DNA of 64,000 nucleotides from Phaeosaccion multiseriatum. Taxonomy: Eukaryota > Ochrophyta, other classes. Of this stretch, positions 41,859 through 64,000 are shown in pieces. Made by a program: the position numbers and the translations under genes. The stretch spans positions 2,542,001 to 2,606,000 of the forward strand of contig OZ218958.1 in the NCBI GenBank assembly GCA_965112735.1, given 5' to 3'. Numbering within the stretch: the first letter of the stretch is position 1; every line of letters starts with the position of its first letter. The notes under the pieces are model-generated. The model was given only the letters and a program-made list of their open reading frames with translations. It was not told the DNA's origin and ran no database searches.

Positions 41859-42922
41859 ATGCACGCAACGAGGGGTCTTTGCTTCCCTGTCTCAGCTACG
41901 GCGGCAGGAGCGGCGAAAAGAGCCGCTTTGAGGGCTGCCAGAAGGGTAGAGGGCACAGAGCCGGCAGGGGCCGCCCCTGTAGCAACACCAGCAACAGCAG
42001 AGAAAACAACCTCAGGACGACGGAGACAACGCGTGGCTCGTAGTCTGGCAGAGGCATCCAAACAGGCTGGACAGGGTGGGCCCACGCACCTCATCTTACG
42101 CGGCAGCCCCGACCTTGTGTGCAGGAACATGTGGTGCGAAAAGGTGGGGGAGGCATGCATCTGTCGCCTGGCTGCGGTGCTGGAGCGCTCCTCCTCCGAG
42201 CTGGAGGTGCTGGATGTGGCCGACAATCGCCTCAGTATGCTACCGGACTCGCTCTCCCTCTGCGGGAGCCTGCGGGAGCTCGACATTAGCGGTGCGTAAG
42301 AGATGCGACGTAAGGGAGGGGAAGCTTGTGTTGGCTGCTAAGTTCGTCCACCCATCGATAAATCAGCAGTGAAGGGGGGTGGTGAGGCGAGAACCGAGTA
42401 GTGAAGGGGGTGTTGGGCTCCGTCGGATGGAAGCTCTCTGCGAGACCACACAGGCCAGTCCAGTGTATGGCGGTTTCTTCTGTACAAGCGAGTGATAAGG
42501 CAGTAAACCGGTACTCTGTTTGGCTCGGCGCCGGCGCCGTCGAACCAAGACGGTGTGTGTTCCTTTGTCATAACATATCATCTTGCTCTTGTTCCTCTCC
42601 CCCGCCCCCCCGGCATTGTCCTACTCTTTACCCTCCCCTCCATCATCAACGGGGATGCCCCCCCGCAGGCAACTCTTTGGCAGACTTTCCCCACGGCATA
42701 GAGGCACTGACCCAGCTCCGAGTGCTGCGGGTGAGCGGAAACGGCATCGGGCGTCTGCCTGCCCAGGACGTGGCTCAGGCGCTGCCCCTTCTGGAGGAGC
42801 TGCACGTAGACGGGAATCCCTTCATCCTCAGTAGTAGCAGCAGGAGTAGGGATGGCAGCAGCAGCAGTAGCAGCACCAGCAGCACCAGCAGAAGCAGTAG
42901 GAGTAGTAACAGCAAGAGTTAG
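41859..42922 (+). CDS. Short leucine-rich-repeat protein (two exons)
   Basis: Exon 1 41859-42291 and exon 2 42669-42922; donor GTGCGT, acceptor CCCCGCAG, splitting the codon of Gly in LDISG-N. About 228 residues. After a basic Ala-rich N-terminus the protein has LRRs of the plant/bacterial type: SELEVLDVADNRLSMLPDSL, SLRELDISGNSLADFPHGI, TQLRVLRVSGNGIGRLP, LLEELHVDGNPF. It ends in a Ser/Arg/Thr tail from an AGC/AGT triplet array. LRRs bind proteins; no other domain is present. The cysteine-rich RNMWCEKVGEACICRL before the LRRs may be a capping region. The gene may be longer at the 5' end. Confidence 0.75.
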
Positions 42923-44219
42923 GTAGTAGCAGCACCAATAGCACCAGCAGCAGCAGCAGCATTGGTGGTAGAGAGAGGTGCTGAAGGTGGAAAATGAGCA
43001 ACGGTCCGCTCTTCTTCCTCTGCTACCGAAGGTGGCGTGCAAACAATTTAGTGACAAGCCGCAGCAGCAGCACCACCACCACCACCACCAGCAGCAGCAG
43101 CAGCAGCAGTAGCACATGCAAAATCATAGCCTCACGGCGAGCGATTTGTGAGCTTATGCCCAATAGGCTTCACGCAGGGATAGCTGCAGGCGGGGCGTTG
43201 ACTTCCGACCTTCGCCAGATAGAGCAGGAGGATGCGACCGATCCTGGACCCACCCTGATACGTGAGCTGTAGGTGGTGAGGAGGGAGCGGGCGAGTAGGA
43301 TCAAGTGAGCGAGCTCTCGCGAGAGGCGCGGCAGAGGAGGGGGGCTAGCATCTGAGGAGGCTTGAGGCAGGCTCATCTCGCTTTGGGCCAGGGGGGTGGG
43401 GCGTTGAGTCCAGCATGGGCGTTTCAGGCGTTTCAGGCGTTTCAGTTGAGATGAGACCGACCTCCCTCTCTCTATACATGCACCCGCCGCCCACGCCCCG
43501 CCAGCCACCAGCAGGAGTGGCAACCGAAACGCGGCTTTCCACCATCTTGAGCCCCTCCACGTCAAGGAAGAGGGACTTAATGGGCACCCCCCGAGACAGG
43601 CAGGCATGCAAGCGCTCAACGTATTTGGCTGCTCAGGACAAAAGGCAGGGCCTTCCAGTAAACGCCTTGGAGGGAGGAAGCACGACGCCGGCCGTTTCTA
43701 TTTAGTTTTGTGACAAAAGGGAGCACGAGGGCCTTCTCGGTCGAAATGGATGGCAGAAAAGGCACGATGTATCTATCGTACTGTGCTTCCCCTGTGCTTC
43801 CCTCGTGAGCGACTGTTGGAAGAACCAAGCCAACTGTGAACAACAAGGTTCCGTCCGGCAAAAGAGGCCGTATGGGTGAGAGGATCGTACATTTAGACTC
43901 TCATGTTCTGTGGGCGCGCCTTCTGCGACCACCCTGCCTGTGATGACATGGCCTGCAAGTCGCAGTCGATCATGAAACGCTTAGCTTCCCCCCTAGGGGA
44001 CTAGGAGCACAACAAACGCTCACAATCAGATGAACAGACCGGACCAGGCAGAATAGGACATTGAACATTCATCTCTGTCGCAAGGCATCAGGACAATGGA
44101 CTCGAGGTAAGGTTGCACCACCGAGTGTCGCCATCCCATTGCTTGCTCAGCCTTCTCCCTCCGAAAGAAAGGGGGCTGGAGGGATCCCTGCCATCTGAGA
44201 ATCGCCGGAGAACCAACGC
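42923..44219. other. Intergenic, no gene seen
   Basis: Contains CAG/CAC triplet runs (42940-43115) and three tandem copies of GCGTTTCAG at 43424-43446. The 43500-44219 part is ordinary mixed sequence and probably includes the kinase promoter. Minus-strand frames lack family-like sequence. Confidence 0.5.
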
Positions 44220-50293
<6,074 letters not shown>

Positions 50294-50624
50294 TAGTAGC
50301 AGGGGTAGTAGCAGGAGCAGCAGCAGCAGCAGCAGCAGTGGGCACGGGAAAGCCTCCGGGGGGTTCTTCGCGGCGCGGCGATGCTCCAAAAAAACGCTGA
50401 GCAGGACCTTCAGTTGGGAAGATCGCCGTCATGTCGATAGCAGTAGTAGTAATACGGGTAGTAGTCCTATAGGCAGCAGTAGTCATGTAGGCATTGCCAT
50501 GTCCCAAACCTTGCCGGCGTGTCTCCCCGAGGGGCTGCGTGGTATGGACACAGCAGTTGGTGATACAGCAGCAGCTGCAGGCGGAAAGCACGATGATAGT
50601 GCCAGCCTCGGCAGGGGTGGGTGA

Positions 50625-50862
50625 AGTGAAGAGAAGTTTGCTCCCTCCTGTGCTTCTCTCTTTCTTTCTCTCTCTCTTTTTTCAAGGTATAAGTGTGCCT
50701 TGTTTGGTCTAAGCTTTTACTCATTCACTGGAGCCTTAAGTGCATTTACAACTAAAAGTAACTACCTTCGCCTTGATTGCACCCCGGGTTGGGGTGTGTA
50801 ACGGCTAATACGGCTGCGACACAAGAGCAAGTGCGATCGTAGAGCGATCATCCTCCTTCTCC
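50625..50862. other. Convergent spacer, kinase / formin
   Basis: Short convergent 3' region. If the kinase ends at 50293, the frame to 50624 would be 3' UTR; see the frame-break finding. Confidence 0.5.
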
Positions 50863-57782
<6,920 letters not shown>

Positions 57783-58572
57783 GGCTGATCACCACAAGAG
57801 CCGCCCCAGCCTACGGGAACCGGTCTTTCTCCCTTCCTAATCTCTTTGGAGGAAAAGGTTATCTCTCTTGATCCTCTTTGGTGGGAAGTTGTTCAGCTCA
57901 TTGTACGTAACCTTTACGTAAGGATGGAATCTAACTCCCCGACTCTCTCGGGACTCTCGGCTGTCGGGTGCATTCATTACAACGGCTGTGTGTGTGTGTG
58001 TGCGTGCGCGGGCGCGTGAATAAGTCCTAATCCGGACAGTTCTGGTCTGTGACTGCCGCTCTAGGCCGTGTGGCCTTCGCTCGGACCATGGGACACCTCA
58101 TTACCTTATCAAGAGGGGCCTCGACTCCTCCCCTCACTCCCCTTTCCCGCATATTATCTTTTGTATCTCATTACGTAATGACTAAGGTATATCTCATTAC
58201 AACCATTGATTGATTGATCCACTGATCAGTGCACATTGCAGTGGGCACGCAGTCTCGCCCCGGCGCGCTGCTGTGTGCTGTGCCTCACTCCTCACTCCTC
58301 ACCTCCTCGCCTCTTTGCCGACAGTCTCCATGCTGTTGCCTCTTGTTGCTCCCACTACTACTACGAGCGCTACTACTTCTCCTACTTCACTCACTCGCTC
58401 GCTCTATCCCTCCCTCTCACTCCCTTTCCCTCTCCCTCCCCCTGTCCTTCCTTCTCCCCCTCCCACCCTCCTTCCTTCTCCCCCTCCCTCCCTCACTCCC
58501 ATCCCTCTACACTACTACTGCCGCTGCCTCTCCCGCCACCCTCTGCTCCAGCTCCGGCTTGCGAAGAGCCTG
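57783..58572. other. Intergenic region between formin and DP gene
   Basis: Includes the formin upstream region (formin is on the - strand) and the 3' flank of the DP gene. Contains a TG run near 57987-58005, two ATTACGTAATG-like AT-rich stretches near 58140-58200, and CT-rich sequence at 58380-58520. No gene seen. Confidence 0.5.
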
Positions 58573-58679
58573 TTACTGCTGCTGCTGCCCAAATGGCTGA
58601 TGCTGCTGCTGCTGCTGCTGATGCCCGTATGTCTGCTGCTCATGAGGTTGCTGGTGTTGCTGCTGTAGCAGCTGCTGCA

Positions 58680-58725
<46 letters not shown>

Positions 58726-59198
58726 GTGGTACTGCTGTTGCTGGTACAACTGCAGCTGCGGCGGCGGCGGCGGCGGCGGCGGCGCCCTGTGGAAGCGCGG
58801 CTGGTGCTGCACGATGGCGTCCTCCGGCATAAGCGGAATTAGCTCCTCGGGGATGAGGCCGCTCAGCTCTGAGAGGAGGAGGACCGACACGGCAGGCATG
58901 GAAGGAGGGGGGGGAGGCAGAGAGACTTTAGACTTTATATTCGTATACAAACATGGGCTTGCCACCCCTCACTGCACACACAACAGCCGTTTCCAACTAG
59001 CCTGGTGTGCAGAACACTAGGGACAACAACCACATGTCCGCTTTTCATTCTTCACTTTCCCCTCTCTCCGCCCCCCTCCCCCTCACTCCCTCTTCCCCTC
59101 TCCCCCCCCCTCCCCCGCCCGTCCGCCCCTCCGTCTCGCCCCCTCTCCCTCCCTCTCTCCCTCCCTCCCTCTCTCCCTCTCTCCCTCTCTCTCTCTCC

Positions 59199-59248
<50 letters not shown>

Positions 59249-60579
59249 GCACCTTCCCGCTCAAAGCCCGCCATGCCAAGCTGCTTGAGAAGCTCGTCGC
59301 TGTGGCTCATCTTGAAGGAGTCACTGAAGGAAAGGCGGCACTCCTGCCCCCCTCCCGTCACCTCACAGTGGACGGAGGTGTCCGGCGAAGTCGCCAGCGT
59401 CATGAAGGGTAAGGCCAGGCTTGCCTCCTTTAGGCCCGCCTTGTTGAGACCGTAGTTGTGTAGGTTGCGCTTGGCAAGCTTGCGGCATGCTGCGAACTTG
59501 GTCAGGAGGTGCCCCACTTGCTCCTGCTTGGCTGCCACCGCGTTGAGCTGAAGTGCAGAGGAAGACAGCAGCAGCATTGGTTAGTTGGTTGGTTGGTTGG
59601 TTGGTTGGTTGGTTGGTTGGCATAGCAGACATGCGAAAGTTATTGACTAAACCCATTCACTCAGCCACTAACCCCCCTCACCTTTGCCCTCTTCCTCCTG
59701 AGCTCGTTCTTGGGGTCGTCCAGCCTGGCCCCCGTGGGCAGCCCCTTCCAATAGATCTCCTTCTTCTCCTTGCAGATAATGTCCAGAGCCATGAGCACAT
59801 TAAGGGCGTCATACACCCTCCTTCTGATGTTTTTCTCATCGAAGGCTCCCTTGGTGCCAGGCTTGCCGCCCACCCCGAGGGATGACTTGCCCTTCTTACC
59901 CTCCTTCTTGCCGCCGTTAGCCTTGCTGACCTGCTGCTGCTGTGGTTGTAGTGGAGCCACCGCCCCCTGCGGCTGCTCCTGGGGCTGCATTATCGTCACC
60001 TCCCCCTGTTGTTGTTGTTGTTGGTGGTGCTGCATCATCAACTGCTGCTGCGCCTGCTGCTCCTGCTGCTGAATCACCAACTGCTGCTGCTGTATCGCCA
60101 ACTGCTGCGCCTGTATCTGCTGCTTCGACAGGACCAGCGGCACCGACCTTGCCGCCTCCTCCGCCGCCTCGTCAAGAAACTCCTTGACTAGCTCGTCCGC
60201 CACTTCGTTGTACGTGGTCACCTTCTTCTCCTGCACCTTACACGACACCTTGAGGCTGAAGTGACGCAGACCCTTGCTGGTGCGGGCCGCCGGTGCATCT
60301 GCCCCTCCTTTGCCCTTCTTGGCGGGGGGTCGGGGTGGGGAGGGGGCTACGGGCACGAGTTGGGGTGGCAGGGGCAGTGCCGGCGCACCTGCATACACAC
60401 TCTGTGGTTGTTGCTGTTGGTGCTGCTGTTGTTGTGGTGGTGGTTGTGGTTGCAGTTGTTGTGGTTGTTGTTGGTGTGGTTGTTGTGGTTGTTGTGGTTG
60501 TTGTGGGTGCTGCTGTTGCTGCTGCTGCTGTTGTGGGTGCTGTTGTTGTTGCTGTTGTTGCTGTTGTTGTTGCTGTTGA

Positions 60580-60651
<72 letters not shown>

Positions 60652-60717
60652 GGTTGTTGTTGTTGCTGTTGCTGCTGAAGTAGTTGTTGCTGCTGCTGAA
60701 GTAGTTGCAGCTGTTGC

Positions 60718-60760
<43 letters not shown>

Positions 60761-60762
60761 GC

Positions 60763-60802
<40 letters not shown>

Positions 60803-61508
60803 CTCGTTGCAGTTGTTCTCGCTGCTGCTTCGCCTCCTGCTGCTTCGCCTCCTGCTGCTTAGCCTCCTGCTGCTGCTGCTGCACGGCTGCCGCCAACTTG
60901 CCCAGCCCTCCTTCGTCTTCTTCCTTCACCGCCCTCTCGGGCGGAGCCAGGGTTGTTGACTTTGCACTCCCATCCGACAAACCTGCACCGCCCTTGGCAG
61001 CAGTAGGTGCGGTGATCTCCGCGTCCGCTTCCCGGATGGCAACCTTAAGCCGTATCATCCCTTCTCCCATGTTCTCCCCTGGTTGGAGGTTCAGCCCCCA
61101 CACGGGACTAGGGGGAGGCGGGAGGGCAACGGGCTCACCCACCAACGGAGGAGCCACCACCACCCCGCGCTGCCCCCCCTGCCACTCCTCGCCACAGAGC
61201 TCCTCAATCACGGAGACGGACCTTCGGGCGCTGCCATACGAGCCCAAATGTCCCACGGAGGAGCCGTTTGTTGTTGGGCCAACTACTGCTGCTGCTGCTG
61301 CGGCCGGTGGCGCGGGTCCGTGTTGGGGGCCGGGCAACGTGGACACCAGCCCAATCTCCTCGGCCATTTGCTGGAGGCCGGCCGCGTGCAACAAGCTCAG
61401 CCAGTTGTCCTGCACAGGGGGGAGCTTGGAGTCCACTTCGTCCTCGCGCTGCCGCTTGCGCTGCTGCTGTGCGGTCCATTCTGCCGTGGGCCTACCTATT
61501 AAATTCAT
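58573..61508 (-). CDS. E2F dimerisation-partner (DP) transcription factor (three exons)
   Basis: Exons (coding order): 61508-59683, about 59548-59255, about 58870-58573. The DP family pairs with E2F on cell-cycle promoters in the nucleus. Diagnostic blocks: [20 protein letters not shown] and [13 protein letters not shown] (first half of the winged helix), then [20 protein letters not shown] and [16 protein letters not shown] (recognition helix, DEF box). The dimerisation region [20 protein letters not shown] follows, then a DP_C-like part ([40 protein letters not shown]). Odd: about 105 residues, Gln-rich and ending Lys/Gly-rich, separate the two halves of the DNA-binding domain, where other DPs have a short loop. 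Upstream of the domain lies a Gln tract of well over 100 residues. The C-terminus is also Gln-rich. Confidence 0.9.
60400..60815 (-). repeat. CAA/CAG coding microsatellite (poly-Gln)
   Basis: About 400 bases of mostly CAA, CAG and occasional CAC/CCA triplets on the minus strand, coding for the DP N-terminal Gln tract; CAA-rich stretches alternate with CAG. Confidence 0.95.
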
Positions 61509-62169
61509 TCCCGCCGATCCCTTTCAGTCCCCCTCTTTCGTTGACGACAGACTGCTCCTGCTCCTGCCCTGTTGCGCTTGCTGTCGCCGCTCCGTCAACC
61601 TCCACTGTGCCTCTCTCTTCCTCCACCCCCCCCCCCTCCCCTCCGAGCCCCTTCTCCTCTCTCTCTCTCTCTCTCGCTCGTTTTTTGTCACGGCTTCCAC
61701 CCTCCCTCTTTTGTATGTAGGGCAGCGGACCCGCAAGGCTGCAAAGGGCGTGAACCCACAACTGAGACTCAAAGTAGTACACCAGGCGTGGGGGCTCTAG
61801 GGGCGTGGTGCTCGCTACGCGTTTTCCCCCCAACTCCCTCCTTCCCGCGAAGTATGCGAGCGGCTGTATCCACGGGATATGTTTCGCGGAGGCCCACGCC
61901 TATGCAAGATTTGGTTCCACCTCCCCACGGTGTGGTGGTTGAGGATTATAACGATTTGATATTCAGAGTCGTCTCTAGCTTGTAGCAGCGATACCATAGG
62001 CAGAAGAACAGCGTCGTTTCCGCCAGCGAGTCGACGGTGCGTGCGCGGCGCCCGTCTTGAAGGCGCTTCGAGAAACCGTTTGGACGGGGAAGGAATCGAT
62101 CTTTCTTGAAATCGGACGTCTCTGCCGCTGCTCACGGCCACAGAACAAAGCAAGGGGGAAGGAGAGAGC
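61509..62169. promoter_or_regulatory. Divergent promoter region, DP / importin alpha
   Basis: 661 bases between the two start codons. Contains a pyrimidine-rich stretch (61605-61680). No specific box is claimed. Confidence 0.5.
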
Positions 62170-63855
62170 ATGTCTTCTCGCAGGGCAAAGGACTTTAAGA
62201 AGGGCGTTGATGGGGATGACTCCCGCCGGCGCCGGGGCGAGAAGGGCGTGCAGGTGCGGAAGCAGAAGAGAGAAGAAGGCTTGGCCAAGAAGCGACACAT
62301 CACCATGACGGGAGAGGGGAGCCCAGTCCCGCTTGGATCGGCGGGCATGAACAACTCAGTAGGGGCCATTGCACTAGGAGGAGGGGAGGTAGGAGGCGCG
62401 GGAGTAGTAGATGCGGGTAAGAAGGCACCGGCCTTCACCATCACCGACATTCCGATGCTCGCGACGGGCATCCTGACCTCGACCGACCCGGAGGAGCAGC
62501 TTCGCTGTACGCGGGGCATCCGCAAGCTCCTCTCCATCGAGGGGAACCCCCCCGTGCAGCAGGTGCTCGACGCCCACATCCTCCCCTCCCTCGTGGCCTT
62601 CCTGAGCCGCAGCGACCAGAACGACCTACAGTTTGAAGCTGCCTGGGCCCTTACCAACATTGCGTCCACGGACATGACTCGAGTGGTTGTGCAGGCCGGG
62701 GCCGTGCCTCTCCTAAGCGAGCTGCTCGGCAACCAAAGCGCCGACCTCCGGGAGCAGTGCGCCTGGTGCCTGGGGAACATTGCCGGCGATTGCGCGGAGC
62801 TCCGTGACCTTGTGCTGTCCACAAACGCCATGCAGGGCCTTTTGGCCAACGTCGCTCAGCCGGCCAACCTCACCCTCCTCCGGAACTGCGTGTGGGCTCT
62901 CAGCAACTTCTGCAGAGGCAAGCCGCAGCCAGACATTGAGCTCATGAAGCCCGTGCTGCCCGCGTTGGTGCACTTGCTGAGCTCGGAGGACCTGGAGGTA
63001 CTTACAGATGCCGGGTGGGCACTCTCCTACCTCTCTGACGGAGACAACGACAGAATCCAGGTGGGTAGGTTGCTGGGGAAGTACATTCCGGTGCCTGGCG
63101 CGGTTGTATGTGTTTTAGTCCCCTGCTCTGCTCCCTGCTCTGCGTACACACACACACACACGCGCGCGCGCGCGTTGGATTGGGCTAGCTGTGGAAGAGT
63201 AGCAAGAGTGACGGGGCGGCTTGACTTGCTCCTCTTGACTTTTCTTTGGAGTAGTCCATATTCCTTATTTTCTGCGTTTCCCGTTTCCCTCGACGCCCAA
63301 TCGCAGGACAATGTGCCTAGTGCCCCCCCCCCCCCTCCTCCACTCACACCCCTCCTTACTCCGTAAAATTATAGAATTAGAGAAGGGCTGCTGCCTTGGT
63401 ACGCATTTTTGTTCGGTTTCCAGCTTTTCCACCCTTCTTTCTCACCCGCTCTTTCCACTCTTTCCACCCACCCACAAACACAACCCCCACCCCCTACCCT
63501 TCCTCCCCACCCCTCCCTCTGCCCTTTCTATTGTCCAATCGATGAAGGTGGTGGTGGATCACAACCTCTGCCCATCCCTCGCCAAAATGCTTGCCCACGA
63601 GACGAGCAGCGTGGTCACTCCGGCCCTCCGTACCCTCGGCAACATTGTCACAGGAGACGACGACCAGACGCAGGCCGTCGTCTCGTCAGGAGTGCTCACC
63701 ACCTTGGCTAAGCTCTTGCAGCATAACAAAACCTCCATCCGCAAGGAGACGTGCTGGATGCTGTCCAACATCGCGGCGGGCTCCTCTGCGCAGATCTCGG
63801 AGATGGTCCAAGTGCCGTACATTCTCGAGGGGGTAGTGGCGCAGCTCTCGTGCAG
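62170..63855 (+). CDS. Importin alpha (partial, runs off the right edge)
   Basis: Exon 1 62170-63060, exon 2 63548-63855; donors GTGGGT and GTGCGT; further exons lie beyond the window. Importin alpha carries classical-NLS cargo to importin beta at nuclear pores. The N-terminus is an importin-beta-binding domain (basic: SSRRAKDFKKGVDGDDSRRR, VRKQKREEGLAKKR). Armadillo repeats follow, each with the cargo-binding Trp-Asn pair or a variant: FEAAWALTNIAS, EQCAWCLGNIAGD, RNCVWALSNFCRG, TDAGWALSYLSDGDN, PALRTLGNIVTGDD, ETCWMLSNIAAGSS. A Gly-rich insert (GGGEVGGAGVVDAGKK) lies between IBB and ARM 1. The acceptor of exon 2 (CGATGAAG) is weak, but phase and family alignment support it. The intron running off the edge begins with a (GT)n repeat. 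Confidence 0.93.
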
Positions 63856-63859
63856 GTGC

Positions 63860-63901
<42 letters not shown>

Positions 63902-64000
63902 GGGTGTGAGTGAGTGAGTGAGTGGGAGGGAAGTGGGTGGGTGGGGAGTCGGTGGGTGAAGGTTGTTGAATGGAAAATGGCAAGACGGGGATGCGGTTGT

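Noticed and set aside
43170-43619. Minus-strand 149-residue frame with LKRLKRLKR
   Set aside because: The repeat comes from three GCGTTTCAG copies; no recognisable domain and weak start context.
61815-62849. 344-residue minus-strand frame across the importin alpha start
   Set aside because: Antisense shadow of the GC-rich importin alpha exon.

Overview
This is nuclear DNA of a microbial eukaryote, most likely an alga. The genes are split by introns with GT-AG borders (donors GTAAGT, GTGAGT, GTGCGT), one GC-AG intron is visible, and introns and low-complexity coding tracts are loaded with microsatellites. Eukaryote-only families are present: importin alpha, E2F/DP, formin, NEK kinase, FANCD2 and PX/GOLD. 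A mitochondrial gamma-carbonic-anhydrase-like protein and an organelle-targeted membrane protein suit a photosynthetic lineage such as an ochrophyte/stramenopile, but the taxon is inference only.

Layout. 0.09-2.2 kb: ankyrin-repeat protein with a BTB-like C-terminus broken by an apparent 1-nt frameshift (+). 3.8-6.0 kb: gamma-carbonic-anhydrase-like, five exons (-). 7.3-9.0 kb: five-exon small membrane protein (+). 9.8-19.4 kb: FANCD2-like protein inflated to about 2,600 residues by homopolymer tracts (-). 19.5-30.3 kb: tandem triplication of two-exon ankyrin genes (+). 30.7-39.5 kb: PX-GOLD-coiled-coil protein, about ten exons (-). 39.8-40.2 kb: a 184-bp MITE-like element and an ankyrin remnant. 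40.5-41.4 kb: intronless Cys-rich secreted or membrane protein (-). 41.9-42.9 kb: short LRR protein (+). 44.2-50.3 kb: NEK-type kinase, seven exons (+). 50.9-57.8 kb: formin, about eleven exons (-). 58.6-61.5 kb: DP-type cell-cycle transcription factor (-). 62.2 kb to the right edge: importin alpha (+, truncated by the window).

There is no operon-like logic, only ordinary housekeeping, cytoskeletal, cell-cycle and DNA-repair genes. The accessory part is the ankyrin cluster, where N- and C-terminal parts are nearly identical between copies but the number and order of 33-residue repeats differ.

Two dispersed sequence words are the most unexpected signals. One (core CAGTTGGTGATACAGC) sits inside coding exons of five unrelated genes and is read in two frames, as QLVIQ or as AVGDTA. 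The other (CCATCCACTGCCATCC) recurs mainly in introns, often next to the 3' splice site. Exon borders below were worked out by eye from splice consensus and reading-frame continuity; where marked approximate they may shift by a few bases.
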